A stretch of 64,000 nt of DNA from Collinsella aerofaciens (GTDB lineage Bacteria; Actinomycetota; Coriobacteriia; Coriobacteriales; Coriobacteriaceae): the NCBI RefSeq assembly GCF_015561195.1, contig NZ_JADMSU010000006.1, positions 1 to 64,000 of the forward strand, read 5' to 3'. A model generated the notes under the pieces. The model did not search any database. It was not told where the DNA came from and saw nothing but the letters and a program-made list of their open reading frames with translations. Position numbers and translations under genes: made by a program. Of the stretch, positions 15,966 through 25,712 are shown piece by piece. Numbering within the stretch: the first letter of the stretch is position 1; each line of letters begins with the position of its first letter.

Positions 15966-18224
15966 GTGAGCGATACAAAGCTAAAGCCAACGGCTAAAAA
16001 GCCCGCAACCCGTAAAGCTGCCCCGCACGCACCGGAGCTCACCAAGGACGATGTCTATCTATTTGGCATCGGCACGTGGGAGCGCAGCTGGGAAAAGATG
16101 GGCGCGCACCCCGACACGCAGAACCGTACGCGCGGCTGGCGCTTTTGCGTTTGGGCGCCCGATGTAAAGAGCGTGCATGTCATTGGCGAATTTAACGACT
16201 GGGATGAGGAAGCCAACCCGCTGGTGCCCGTGCATACGAGCGCTATCTGGGAAGGCTTTATTCCTGGCGCCGAGCAGGGCCAGCTCTATAAATATCTCAT
16301 CGAGACCAACGAGGGCGAAAAGCTCTATAAGGCCGATCCGTATGCCTTTAAGGCCGAGTGCCCTCCGGGTACCGCGAGCGTGCTGTGGACCCTCGATGGA
16401 TACCAGTGGAACGACGCGGCGTGGCTCAAGCGCCGCGCCGGCCACAACCACATGTCGCAGCCGCTGAACATCTACGAGGTGCATATCGGATCGTGGAAGC
16501 GCCACGGCGATGCGCCGCAGGGCGAGCCGGACGAGTACGGCAACTACCCTGGCCCTATGGATCCCTTCCCCGCGCAGCGCGGCGAGTTTTACACCTACGA
16601 CGACCTGTCGGTGGAGCTCGTGGACTACGTGCGCGACATGGGCTATACGCATATCGAGGTCATGCCGCTTATGGAGCATCCTTTCGACGGCTCCTGGGGC
16701 TATCAGACGACCGGCTACTACGCCGCCACGTCGCGCTACGGCAACCCGCAGCAGCTCATGCACTTTATCGATGCGTGCCACGAGGCGGGCATCGGCGTGA
16801 TCATGGACTGGGTGCCCGGCGGTTTTTGCGCCGACTCCCACGGCCTTGCCACCTTTAACGGCCACATGCTGTTTGAGCACGAGATTCACCCCAACTGGGG
16901 CACGCACAAGTTCGACTTCGCCCGCGGCGAGGTCCGCTCCTTCTTGGTCTCCAACGTGCTGTATTGGCTCGAGAACTTCCATGTTGACGGCATCCGCATG
17001 GACGGCGTGTCCAGTATGCTGTACCTCAACTTTGGCATCGACGATCCGGGTCAAAAGAAGTTCAACAAGTACGGTACCGAGGAGGACTTGGACGCCAGCG
17101 CATTTATCCGTCAGGTCAACTGCGCCGTGGAGGCTCACTACCCCGACGTGATGATGATGGCCGAGGAATCCACTGCGTGGCCGCTCGTGACCTACCCGCC
17201 GCAGGACGGCGGCCTGGGATTCCACTACAAGTGGGACATGGGCTGGATGAACGACACCCTGCACTACATGCAGACCGATTTTCCGTGGCGCCCCGGCAAC
17301 CACGGCCTGCTCACGTTCTCCATCATGTACGCCTTTACCGAGAACTTTATTTGCCCGCTGAGCCACGACGAGGTCGTGCACGGCAAGTGCTCGCTGATCG
17401 GCCGCATGCCGGGCGACTGGTGGCGCCAGTTTGCCGGCCTGCGCACGCTGGCTTTCTATCAAATGACGCACCCCGGTGCCAAGCTCAACTTTATGGGCAA
17501 CGAGATCGGCCAGTTTATTGAGTGGCGCTACTACGAGTCCATCCAGTGGTTCCTGAACGAGGAGTACGAGACCCACCGTCATCATCAGGCGTTTATCAAG
17601 GCGCTCAACCACCTGTACACCGCCGAGCCCGCCCTGTACGAGCGTGGCTACACCGACGACGGCTTTACCTGGATCGACGCGGACAACTCCAAGCAGTCCA
17701 TCGTGAGCTTTGTGCGCCAGGGCGAGGACGTCGATGACGACCTGGTGATCTTGATCAACTTTGATCCGGCAAGCTACGAGAGCTTCCGCGTGGGCGTGCC
17801 GCGCGAGGGTGACTGGGAGGTCATCTTCGATTCCGACCGTCCCGAGTTTGGCGGCAGCGGCTATGCAGGCGAGGAACCCTACACCTGCTCGAGCGAGCCC
17901 TATCCCTGGAACGGGCAGATGGACTCTATCGAGATTAAGGTGCCCGGCCTGGCAGGTGTGGTGCTTAAGCGCCGCGGTCCCAGCAGCTATAAGCCGCCGG
18001 TAGTTGAGGCCACCAAGAAGGCTACGCGCAAGCGCACGTCCTCGGTGAAGCCCAAGGCCGCGGCCGCTAAGAAGGCGCCGGCCAAGGCGAAGGCCACGAC
18101 GACCAAGGCCAAGGCTTCCGCAAAGCCCGCTGCTAAGGCTACCGCGACCAAGAAGCCGGCTGCCAAAAAGGGCGCTACCAAGGCAAAGTCTGCTTCTGTT
18201 AAGCCGTCTGCCAAGGATGCGTAA
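15966..18224 (+). CDS. glgB: 1,4-alpha-glucan branching enzyme with Lys/Ala-rich tail
   Basis: 752 aa. Makes the alpha-1,6 branches of glycogen. An N-terminal carbohydrate-binding module ([20 protein letters not shown]) precedes the GH13 barrel. Visible catalytic residues are nucleophile Asp 346 (GIRMDGVSS), acid/base Glu 400 (MMAEES) and Asp 468 (PLSHDEV). A C-terminal all-beta domain ends at about residue 680, followed by some 65 residues of Lys, Ala, Thr and Pro only ([13 protein letters not shown]..., [19 protein letters not shown]), like a histone H1 tail, which normal branching enzymes lack. Start: GTG 15966 has GGGA six bases upstream; the ATGs at 15951 and 15954 are alternatives. First gene of the glycogen operon. 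Confidence 0.93.
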   Translation: MSDTKLKPTAKKPATRKAAPHAPELTKDDVYLFGIGTWERSWEKMGAHPDTQNRTRGWRFCVWAPDVKSVHVIGEFNDWDEEANPLVPVHTSAIWEGFIPGAEQGQLYKYLIETNEGEKLYKADPYAFKAECPPGTASVLWTLDGYQWNDAAWLKRRAGHNHMSQPLNIYEVHIGSWKRHGDAPQGEPDEYGNYPGPMDPFPAQRGEFYTYDDLSVELVDYVRDMGYTHIEVMPLMEHPFDGSWGYQTTGYYAATSRYGNPQQLMHFIDACHEAGIGVIMDWVPGGFCADSHGLATFNGHMLFEHEIHPNWGTHKFDFARGEVRSFLVSNVLYWLENFHVDGIRMDGVSSMLYLNFGIDDPGQKKFNKYGTEEDLDASAFIRQVNCAVEAHYPDVMMMAEESTAWPLVTYPPQDGGLGFHYKWDMGWMNDTLHYMQTDFPWRPGNHGLLTFSIMYAFTENFICPLSHDEVVHGKCSLIGRMPGDWWRQFAGLRTLAFYQMTHPGAKLNFMGNEIGQFIEWRYYESIQWFLNEEYETHRHHQAFIKALNHLYTAEPALYERGYTDDGFTWIDADNSKQSIVSFVRQGEDVDDDLVILINFDPASYESFRVGVPREGDWEVIFDSDRPEFGGSGYAGEEPYTCSSEPYPWNGQMDSIEIKVPGLAGVVLKRRGPSSYKPPVVEATKKATRKRTSSVKPKAAAAKKAPAKAKATTTKAKASAKPAAKATATKKPAAKKGATKAKSASVKPSAKDA

Positions 18225-18318
18225 CAATGCCGTTACAGCTGTAATTACCCGCCCCGACGGGGCGTAGGATACAAGTCATAACCGTTCCGGGAGAAACATC
18301 CCCGGGGGAAAGGAACGT

Positions 18319-20745
18319 ATGAATAAGATCTTCGACAACAAGCAGGAGTTTACCGAGCTCTATCGCGATGCCGTCATGAGCATTAGCGGCAAGAGCGTCG
18401 AGGCCGCCAGCGACCTGGACCGCTTTAACGCCCTGGCCAAGCTCGTGGCCGAGAAGGCACGCACCGTTGCCACCAAGAGTGACGCCCGCGCCACCGCCGA
18501 GGGCAAAAAGCGCGTGTACTACTTCTCGATCGAGTTTTTGATCGGCCGCCTGCTCGACAACTACTTGCTCAACTTTGGCGTGCGCGACATGGTCGCCGAG
18601 GCGCTCGACGACATGGGCTTTGATCTGTCCGTCATCGAGAACCAGGAGCCCGATCCGGCTCTGGGCAACGGTGGCCTGGGCCGTCTGGCCGCGTGCTTCC
18701 TGGATTCCATGGCAGCCGAGGGCATTGCCGGCTATGGCAACGGCATGCGCTACCGCTACGGCCTGTTTAAGCAGGAGATCGTCAACGGCAGCCAGGTCGA
18801 GGCCACCGACGAGTGGCTCACCCACGGCTATCCCTGGGAGGTCCGCCGTCAGGACAAGGCAGTGACCATCAAGTTTGGTGGCCACGTCGAGGGCTTTGAG
18901 GAGAACGGCCGCACGTTCTACCGCACGGTGGACACGCAGGACATCCTGGCCGTCCCTTATGACATCCCCGTTGTGGGCTATGCCGGCGAGACCGTCAACA
19001 AGCTGCGCGTCTGGGCCGCCGAGCCGGTCGAGGAGCACTTTGACTTGGAGGCCTTCAACCGCGGCGACTATGCCCTGGCCGATGCCGAGCGCGCCGAGGC
19101 CGAGGCCATCAGCGCCATCCTCTACCCCAACGACGCCGGCGAGCACGGCCGTCTGCTGCGCCTGAAGCAGGAGTACCTGTTTGTCTCGGCCGGCATCTAC
19201 AGCCTGCTCGACACCTTTGAGAAGGAGCACGGCGAGAACTGGGAGCTGCTGCCGCAGTTTGTGGCCATCCACACCAACGATACCCACCCCGCCATGTGCG
19301 GCCCCGAGCTCATGCGCATCCTCATCGACGAGAAGAAGCTCGAGTGGGATGACGCCTGGAACATTGTGACGCAGGTCGTGAGCTACACCAACCACACCAT
19401 CCTGCCCGAGGCTCTGGAGAAGTGGCCCATCGGCACGTTCTCCAAGCTCCTCCCCCGCGTGTACCAGATTATCGACGAGATCAGCCGTCGTTGGCACGAG
19501 TCGTTCGACACCACGCAGGAGGGCTGGCAGGAGCGTCTGCGCCAGACCGCCATCCTGTGGGACGGCGAGATTCGCATGGCCAACCTGTCCGTGATCTGCA
19601 GCCACAGCGTCAACGGCGTGGCAAAGATCCACTCCGATATCATCAAGAACATCGTGCTCAAGGACTTCTATGCCCTGACGCCCGAAAAGTTCAACAACAA
19701 GACCAACGGCATCTCGCACCGTCGCTTCTTTGCCGAGGCCAACCCCACCTATGCCAAACTCGTGACCGAGGCCATTGGCGATGGCTGGCTCAAGGACGCC
19801 TTTGAGCTGGAGAAGCTCAAGGAGTTTAAGGACGACACCGAGTTTCTGAAGGCCGTGGGTGCCTCCAAGCGCGCCAACAAGGAGCGCCTGGCCGCCTACG
19901 TTAAGGCCGAGACCGGCTTGGTTATTGACCCCAACACCGTCTTCGATGTTCAGGTAAAGCGCTTCCACGCCTACAAGCGCCAGCTCATGAATATCATGAA
20001 GGTGATGGACATCTACAACCGTCGCATCGCCGATCCCAACTTCCACGTGACGCCGACGACTTTCATCTTTAGCGGCAAGGCTGCCTCGAGCTACACCTTC
20101 GCCAAGGAGACCATCCGCCTGATCAACTCAGTGGCCGACGTCATCAACAACGATGCCCGCGTCAACGAGGTCATGAAGGTCTGCTTTATCCCCAACTTCC
20201 GCGTAAGCAACGCCCAGCTCATCTACCCCGCCGCCGAAATCTCGGAGCAGATCTCCACGGCCGGCAAGGAGGCCTCGGGCACGTCCAACATGAAGCTCAT
20301 GATGAACGGCGCCATTACGCTGGGCACCCTCGACGGCGCCAACATCGAGATCGCCGATCTGGCCGGCCGCGAGAACGAGGCCATCTTTGGCCTGACCGCT
20401 CCCGAGGTCGAGCAGCTCTGGGCATCCAACAGCTACTTTGCGTGGGATACCCTCAACGGCGACCGCGAGCGTCTGGGCCGCGTGATGGACGAGCTCAAGG
20501 ACAACACCTTTGCGGGTCTTTCGGGCAACTTCGAGAGCATCTACAACGAGCTCATGAACAACAACGACCCCGACCTGGTCATGGCCGACTTCCGCAGCTA
20601 CGTCGACGCCTGGGAGAAGCTCACCGGCAGCTACGGCGACCAGGAGACCTGGAACCGCAAGGCCCTGCTCAACACCGCCTCCTCCGGCTGGTTCTCGAGC
20701 GACCGCACCATTCGCGAGTATCGCGACGAGATCTGGCACGCATAA
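18319..20745 (+). CDS. glgP: glycogen phosphorylase
   Basis: 808 aa, the normal family length. Releases glucose-1-phosphate from the non-reducing ends of glycogen using phosphate and pyridoxal phosphate. The PLP lysine is Lys 659 in EASGTSNMKLMMNG; other signatures are NGGLGRLAACFLDSM, HTNDTHPA, HTILPEALEKW, VQVKRFHAYKRQ and GTLDGANIE. The start has GGGGGAAAGGA upstream. It lies 94 bases after glgB, with a small CG-rich hairpin between, and is presumably in the same operon, so that synthesis and breakdown are expressed together and controlled at enzyme level. Confidence 0.96.
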   Translation: MNKIFDNKQEFTELYRDAVMSISGKSVEAASDLDRFNALAKLVAEKARTVATKSDARATAEGKKRVYYFSIEFLIGRLLDNYLLNFGVRDMVAEALDDMGFDLSVIENQEPDPALGNGGLGRLAACFLDSMAAEGIAGYGNGMRYRYGLFKQEIVNGSQVEATDEWLTHGYPWEVRRQDKAVTIKFGGHVEGFEENGRTFYRTVDTQDILAVPYDIPVVGYAGETVNKLRVWAAEPVEEHFDLEAFNRGDYALADAERAEAEAISAILYPNDAGEHGRLLRLKQEYLFVSAGIYSLLDTFEKEHGENWELLPQFVAIHTNDTHPAMCGPELMRILIDEKKLEWDDAWNIVTQVVSYTNHTILPEALEKWPIGTFSKLLPRVYQIIDEISRRWHESFDTTQEGWQERLRQTAILWDGEIRMANLSVICSHSVNGVAKIHSDIIKNIVLKDFYALTPEKFNNKTNGISHRRFFAEANPTYAKLVTEAIGDGWLKDAFELEKLKEFKDDTEFLKAVGASKRANKERLAAYVKAETGLVIDPNTVFDVQVKRFHAYKRQLMNIMKVMDIYNRRIADPNFHVTPTTFIFSGKAASSYTFAKETIRLINSVADVINNDARVNEVMKVCFIPNFRVSNAQLIYPAAEISEQISTAGKEASGTSNMKLMMNGAITLGTLDGANIEIADLAGRENEAIFGLTAPEVEQLWASNSYFAWDTLNGDRERLGRVMDELKDNTFAGLSGNFESIYNELMNNNDPDLVMADFRSYVDAWEKLTGSYGDQETWNRKALLNTASSGWFSSDRTIREYRDEIWHA

Positions 20746-20780
20746 AGGCGCGCGAGCTCCCTTTGCCGCACGGCATTATT

Positions 20781-20811
20781 CGACGGGCGCGACCGAGCGC
20801 CGCGCCCGTCG
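20781..20811 (+). other. intergenic hairpin glgP-glgC
   Basis: An 11-bp perfect stem (CGACGGGCGCG and its complement) with a 9-base loop, without a U-tract. It may protect or process the polycistronic RNA. A comparable 10-bp stem (AATAGCCGCC/GGCGGCTATT, 23166-23197) lies between glgD and glgA. Confidence 0.45.
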
Positions 20812-20851
20812 CTAATGGGTTTAGGAACATCGATGACAGAAGGAGAAATCG

Positions 20852-22000
20852 ATGAGTAAGAAAGAATGCATCGCGATGCTCCTCGCAGGAGGACAGGGCA
20901 GCCGATTGGGGGCACTCACCCAAAAGATCGCCAAGCCGGCGGTTAGCTTTGGTGGCAAGTTCCGCATTATCGACTTTTCGCTCTCCAACTGCTCCAACTC
21001 GGGCATCGACACGGTGGGCGTTCTGACACAGTATCGCCCCTACCTGCTGCATGCCTATGTGGGCTCCGGCGAGGCGTGGGATCTGGACAGCCGCGACGGC
21101 GGCGTGTCGATCCTGCCGCCGTACGAGACGCAGACCGGCGGTGCCTGGTATGCGGGCACGGCCGACGCCATTACGCAGAACCTCGACTACATCAAGGCCA
21201 ACGACCCCAAGTACGTCCTGATTCTTTCGGGCGATCACCTGTATCGCATGGACTACCGCAAGATGCTCAAGACGCACATTGAGAACAACGCCGACCTCAC
21301 GGTGAGCGTTATGCCCGTGCCGTGGGAGGAGGCCAGCCGCTTTGGCATCCTGACCACCGACCCCGAGGACGGCCGCATCACCAAGTTCACCGAGAAGCCC
21401 GATAAGCCCGATTCGAACCTCGCGTCCATGGGCATCTACATCTTCTCGGCCGACGTGCTGATCGAGGCGCTCGAGGAGGACGCTCTGGACCAGCGCTCGA
21501 GCCACGACTTTGGCAAGGACATCATCCCCAAGCTGCTCGGCGAGAACAAGCGCCTGTACAGCTACGAGTTCCACGGCTTCTGGAAGGACGTCGGCACCAT
21601 CGCCAGCTTCCACGAGACCTCGATGGACCTGCTGGGCAACAACCCCGAGTTCGATCTGTTTGACAAGAACTTCCCCATCATGTCCAACATCACCACGCGT
21701 CCGCCGCACTACATTGGCCCGGACGGCCGCCTGGACGACTGCCTGGTCTCCAACGGCTGCAAGATCTACGGCACCGCTCGCCACTCGATCCTTTCGACCG
21801 ATGTCATCATCGAGGAGCGCGCCGTGGTCGAGGACTCCGTGCTGCTGCCGGGTGCGCACGTTAAGAGCGGCGCGCACATCTGCCGCGCTATTTTGGGCGA
21901 GAACTCCACGGTCGAAGAGGGCGTGAAGCTCGGCTCTGTCGATACCACCAAGGATACGGCCGTCGTTGGAAATGACGTCGTTATCGGGAAGGGGGAATGA
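20852..22000 (+). CDS. glgC: glucose-1-phosphate adenylyltransferase, catalytic subunit
   Basis: 382 aa. Forms ADP-glucose from ATP and glucose-1-phosphate, the committed step of bacterial glycogen synthesis. The nucleotide-binding loop [14 protein letters not shown] (residues 10-23), [15 protein letters not shown], the YAGTADAI motif, [10 protein letters not shown] and FTEKP are all intact, followed by a left-handed beta-helix C-terminus. An AGAAGGAG ribosome-binding site precedes the ATG. GlgD follows after four bases, so the two subunits are translationally coupled, as in Bacillus. Confidence 0.96.
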   Translation: MSKKECIAMLLAGGQGSRLGALTQKIAKPAVSFGGKFRIIDFSLSNCSNSGIDTVGVLTQYRPYLLHAYVGSGEAWDLDSRDGGVSILPPYETQTGGAWYAGTADAITQNLDYIKANDPKYVLILSGDHLYRMDYRKMLKTHIENNADLTVSVMPVPWEEASRFGILTTDPEDGRITKFTEKPDKPDSNLASMGIYIFSADVLIEALEEDALDQRSSHDFGKDIIPKLLGENKRLYSYEFHGFWKDVGTIASFHETSMDLLGNNPEFDLFDKNFPIMSNITTRPPHYIGPDGRLDDCLVSNGCKIYGTARHSILSTDVIIEERAVVEDSVLLPGAHVKSGAHICRAILGENSTVEEGVKLGSVDTTKDTAVVGNDVVIGKGE

Positions 22001-22004
22001 TCCG

Positions 22005-23132
22005 ATGATCAATCGCAAGGCCATCGGTTATATCACCGCTAACTACTCTTCGACCTACGGCAGCGTGCTGCTCAAGGATCGTCCCATCGCGTCCGTTCCG
22101 TTTTTGGGCCGCTACCGCCTGATCGACTTTCCGCTGTCCAACATGATGAATGCCGGCATCAAGACCGTCGGCGTCGTCATGCCGGGCAACTACCGCTCGC
22201 TGATCGACCACGTGGGCTCGGGCAAGGACTGGGGCCTGGACCGCAAGAAGGGCGGCCTGTTCATGGTGCCCGGCAACGCGTATGGCACCACCAAGGGCGG
22301 CATGCGCTTCCTGCTGCGCGACATCATCTCCAACAAGACGCTGTTCCAGCGCTCGGACAAGCCCTATGTTGTGATGATGGGCACCAACATCATCTTTAAC
22401 ATGGACCTCAACACCATCATCGAGGCGCACGAGAACTCCGGCGCCCAGATGACCGTGGTGTACTGTAAGGCCACGCGCAACGTCGATGACGAGACCAAGC
22501 TCGAGATTAACGAGAACGGTCGCCTGACGGGCGTGAGTGCCGGCGTCGTGTATGGCGACAACGCGTCTATGGACTGCTGCATCGTCAACCGCGAGACGCT
22601 GCTCGAGATCATCGACCACTACCAGGCCGCCGACTATCTGGACCTGCTCGAGGCACTCCAGGGCGACTTTGGCAACATCGACGTGTGCAGCTACGAGTAC
22701 AAGGGCGAGGTCGTGGGCGTGTTTAGCGAGAAGTCGCTCTATCGCCGCAGCATGGACCTGCTCGACCAGACCGTGGCCGACCAGCTCTTCGATCCCGAGC
22801 GCCCGATCCTGACCAAGGCTCACGACGTGCCGCCTTCGCGCTACGCGACCGGCAGCCACGCGTGCAACTCGATCATCTCGGCCGGCTGCATCATCAAGGG
22901 CACCGTGCGCAACTCGATCCTGTCGCGCGGCGTCGTGGTCGAGGAGGGCGCATCGGTGACCAACTCGATCATCAACCAGAGCTGCATCATCAAGAGCGGC
23001 GCCCGAGTCGAGAACGCCATCTTGGACAAGAACAACGTGGTTCCCACCAACACCGAGCTTCGCGGCACGCCCGAGAACATCCTGGTGCTGGGCAAGGCTC
23101 CGTTAACTTCCGACACCACCATCGTACGTTAA
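22005..23132 (+). CDS. glgD: ADP-glucose pyrophosphorylase regulatory subunit
   Basis: 375 aa. Homologous to GlgC, but the N-terminal nucleotide-binding loop is degenerate (GYITANYSSTYGSVLLKDRP lacks GGxGxRL), as expected of the GlgD subunit, which activates GlgC in a heterotetramer. FLGRYRLIDFPLSNMMNAGI, the central domain and the hexapeptide-repeat C-terminus (SILSRGVVVEEGASVTNSII) are present. The start is ATG 22005, with GGGGG upstream in the end of glgC; the frame is open further upstream but overlaps glgC. The GlgC/GlgD pair is typical of Firmicutes and Coriobacteriia. Confidence 0.93.
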   Translation: MINRKAIGYITANYSSTYGSVLLKDRPIASVPFLGRYRLIDFPLSNMMNAGIKTVGVVMPGNYRSLIDHVGSGKDWGLDRKKGGLFMVPGNAYGTTKGGMRFLLRDIISNKTLFQRSDKPYVVMMGTNIIFNMDLNTIIEAHENSGAQMTVVYCKATRNVDDETKLEINENGRLTGVSAGVVYGDNASMDCCIVNRETLLEIIDHYQAADYLDLLEALQGDFGNIDVCSYEYKGEVVGVFSEKSLYRRSMDLLDQTVADQLFDPERPILTKAHDVPPSRYATGSHACNSIISAGCIIKGTVRNSILSRGVVVEEGASVTNSIINQSCIIKSGARVENAILDKNNVVPTNTELRGTPENILVLGKAPLTSDTTIVR

Positions 23133-23222
23133 CGTTGGTACCGCAACATCGCTCGTAACATGTAGAATAGCCGCCCGGTTTGTGCCAGGCGGCTATTCTC
23201 GAATTGCAACATGGGAGACAAT

Positions 23223-25496
23223 ATGGCAGATTCCAGCAAAAAGATGCAGATCGTGTTTGCCTCGGCCGAGTGCGCACCGTTTGTGAAGACCGGTGGCTTG
23301 GGCGACGTGGCGGGCTCGCTGCCTGCGGCACTTGTGCGCGCCGGCGCCGAAGTTATCGTGATGGTGCCCAAGTACGCCACCATCAAGGACGAGTACAAGG
23401 CGCAGATGGAGCACTTCTCCGATTTTTACGTGAGCCTGGGCTGGCGCAACGAGTACTGCGGTCTCGAGAAGCTCGAGCACGACGGCGTCACGTATATGTT
23501 CGTGGACAACGAGCGCTACTTTGCGCGCGACTATCCGTACGGTTTCTTTGACGACGGCGAGCGTTTTGCGTTCTTCTCCAAGGCCATCACCGAGAGCCTG
23601 CAGCACCTGCCGGCCGGTTTTGAGAGCGACATCTTGCACTGCAATGACTGGCAGACGGCACTGGCGCCCGTGTTTTTGCGCGAGTTTTACCAGGGCCTGC
23701 CGCTGTACGACCGCGTCAAGACCGTGTTCTCGATCCACAACGTGGCGTTCCAGGGCCAGTTTAGCGACACCGTGATGGAGGACATCCTGGGCGTGGCGCA
23801 TATTCCGGCGGCCGCCTCGCAGCTGCGTTGCGACGCCTGCAGCATCAACTACATGCTGGGCGCCCTGCGCTATGCCGACGCTATCACTACGGTGAGCCCC
23901 ACATATGCCAACGAGATCCAGACGCCCGAGTTTGGCGAGGGCCTGGACGGTGTGCTGCGCGAGCGCTCCTATGCGCTGCAGGGCATTTTGAACGGCATTG
24001 ACGTGACAGGCTTTGACCCGGCGACCGACAAGCGCATTGCCGCCAGCTACACCGTGGAGGACCGTTCTGGCAAGGCCGTGTGCAAGGCCAAGCTGCAGGA
24101 AGAGCTGGGGCTCGAGGTTCGCGACGACCGTCCGCTCATGGTGATGGTCACGCGCCTGACGCGCCAGAAGGGCATGGACCTGGTCATGTACGCGCTTGAC
24201 CGCATCCTGGCCGGCGGCGTGCAGGTGGCGGTGCTGGGCACCGGCGACCGCGACTACGAGGACGGACTGCGCTACTTCCAAGACAAGTACCCCGGCACCA
24301 TGGCCGCACGCATCGAGTTCGATCCTGCGCTGTCGCAGCGCATGTACGCCGCCGCCGACATGTTCCTGATGCCGTCGAAGTTTGAGCCCTGCGGCCTGTC
24401 GCAGATCATCGCCATGCGCTACGGCACCCTGCCGATTGTTCGCGAGACTGGTGGTCTAAAGGACACGGTGATCCCGTACAACGAATTTACCGGCGAGGGC
24501 ACGGGCTTCTCGTTTAGCAACTTTAACGGCGACGAGATGGGCGACGCCGTGTTCCGCGCGGCACGCCTGTTCTGGGACAACCGCGATGCCTGGAACCAGC
24601 TGGTCACGCAGGCCATGAGCCAGGACTTTAGCTGGACGCGCTCGGCCGATAAGTATCTGGACCTGTACTTCTTTATGCATCCGGAGATTGAGAGGCCGGC
24701 GGCGGTTGTCGACGAGCCTGAGGCTGTTGCTGAGCCGGTGGCCGCTGAGGAGCCCAAGGCCGAGGAGAAGCCGGTTGAGGCAGAGCCCGCAAAGGCCGAG
24801 CCTGAGGTGAAGGCTGAAGTTGCTCCCGAGGCAGAGGTCGAGGTCAAGCCTGCTGCAAAGCCCGCAGCTAAGAAGACCGCGACCCGTAAGACGACCGCTA
24901 AGAAGACCACGACCACGAAGACCGCTGCGAGCAAGGCCACCGCTGCCAAGGCAACGATCACGCGCAAGCGCGCGACCGCCGCCGCCAAGAAGGCCACCGA
25001 GGTCGAGGCCAAGCCCGTCGTCAAGGCACCGGCCAAGACCGCTGCAAAGAAGACGACTGCGACCGCCAAGAAGACAACGGCTACGAAGTCGACGACGACC
25101 AAGGCTGCTACGACGAAGGCCGCCGCAAAGCCGGCCGCCAAAGTCGAGGAGACGCCTGCTGAATCCAAGGCCAAGGCAACCGTCGAGGCCAAGCCAGCCG
25201 CCAAGACCACCACGCGCAAGCGCGCAACTACGACGGCCAAGAAGACCACGACCAAGGCTGCTGCTCCCAAGGCGGAAGCTAAGGCCGAGGCCAAGCCCGC
25301 AGTAAAGGCCAAGCCGGCACCGAAGTCATCCGAGGCCAAGCCCGCTGCCGCCAAAGAGGAGCCCAAGGCCGAGGTAAAGGTTAAGCCCGAGCCTGCCAAG
25401 GAGACCCCGGTCTCCCCCGCCGCTCCGGCCGAGGAAAAGGCTCCGACCAAGAAGACCTCCGTCCGCAAGGCAACGGCCACCCGCAAGCGCCGCTAA
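23223..25496 (+). CDS. glgA: glycogen synthase with very long Lys/Ala/Thr-rich tail
   Basis: 757 aa against about 480 in the family. Transfers glucose from ADP-glucose to glycogen (GT5, GT-B fold). The ADP-glucose loop KTGGLGDVAGSLP lies near residues 22-34; LHCNDWQTAL, VTRLTRQKG and SKFEPCGLSQIIAMRYGTLP carry the family residues, including the C-terminal Glu. The catalytic part ends at about 490 (YFFMHPEIE). The remaining 268 residues are first Glu/Pro/Val-rich, then repeats of Lys, Ala, Thr, Pro with KTTATRK-like and KRATAAAKK-like units, ending RKATATRKRR, as in eukaryotic-type histone H1. ATG 23223 has GGGAG upstream. A strong hairpin follows the gene. Confidence 0.94.
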   Translation: MADSSKKMQIVFASAECAPFVKTGGLGDVAGSLPAALVRAGAEVIVMVPKYATIKDEYKAQMEHFSDFYVSLGWRNEYCGLEKLEHDGVTYMFVDNERYFARDYPYGFFDDGERFAFFSKAITESLQHLPAGFESDILHCNDWQTALAPVFLREFYQGLPLYDRVKTVFSIHNVAFQGQFSDTVMEDILGVAHIPAAASQLRCDACSINYMLGALRYADAITTVSPTYANEIQTPEFGEGLDGVLRERSYALQGILNGIDVTGFDPATDKRIAASYTVEDRSGKAVCKAKLQEELGLEVRDDRPLMVMVTRLTRQKGMDLVMYALDRILAGGVQVAVLGTGDRDYEDGLRYFQDKYPGTMAARIEFDPALSQRMYAAADMFLMPSKFEPCGLSQIIAMRYGTLPIVRETGGLKDTVIPYNEFTGEGTGFSFSNFNGDEMGDAVFRAARLFWDNRDAWNQLVTQAMSQDFSWTRSADKYLDLYFFMHPEIERPAAVVDEPEAVAEPVAAEEPKAEEKPVEAEPAKAEPEVKAEVAPEAEVEVKPAAKPAAKKTATRKTTAKKTTTTKTAASKATAAKATITRKRATAAAKKATEVEAKPVVKAPAKTAAKKTTATAKKTTATKSTTTKAATTKAAAKPAAKVEETPAESKAKATVEAKPAAKTTTRKRATTTAKKTTTKAAAPKAEAKAEAKPAVKAKPAPKSSEAKPAAAKEEPKAEVKVKPEPAKETPVSPAAPAEEKAPTKKTSVRKATATRKRR

Positions 25497-25528
25497 TCCA
25501 GACGATCCAAAACCTCATCAAACGCTAA

Positions 25529-25560
25529 GCAAGGGGCGCTTCAACCGGGCGCCCCTTCTC
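25529..25560 (+). terminator. Rho-independent terminator after glgA
   Basis: Stem AAGGGGCGC / GCGCCCCTT with a short loop followed by CTC and T residues, 35 bases after the glgA stop. It closes the glycogen operon. Confidence 0.8.
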
Positions 25561-25570
25561 TGTAGATAGT

Positions 25571-25614
25571 TGGTAAAACGATTTTCTAGGACAACCGTTC
25601 GCCGATGGTAAACG
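25571..25614 (+). promoter_or_regulatory. two TGGTAAA(A)C sites ahead of the GH13-GH77 gene
   Basis: TGGTAAAAC at 25571-25579 and TGGTAAAC at 25606-25613, in the same orientation, 35 bases apart, about 100 to 140 bases before the start codon. The core is identical to the sites before glgB, so both units are probably controlled by one regulator. Confidence 0.6.
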
Positions 25615-25712
25615 GATGTTGTTTATACAGCCTGTGTACAACAGATATACTTACATCCTGTGCGTAAAGCCCATGGCCAGCAGGCCATGATTCTATTGAA
25701 CTGGACCGTACT

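Noticed and set aside
16059-18227. 722-codon minus-strand frame
   Set aside because: Antisense of glgB, low-complexity shadow product without recognisable motifs.
18199-20046. 615-codon minus-strand frame
   Set aside because: Antisense of glgP; same shadow composition.
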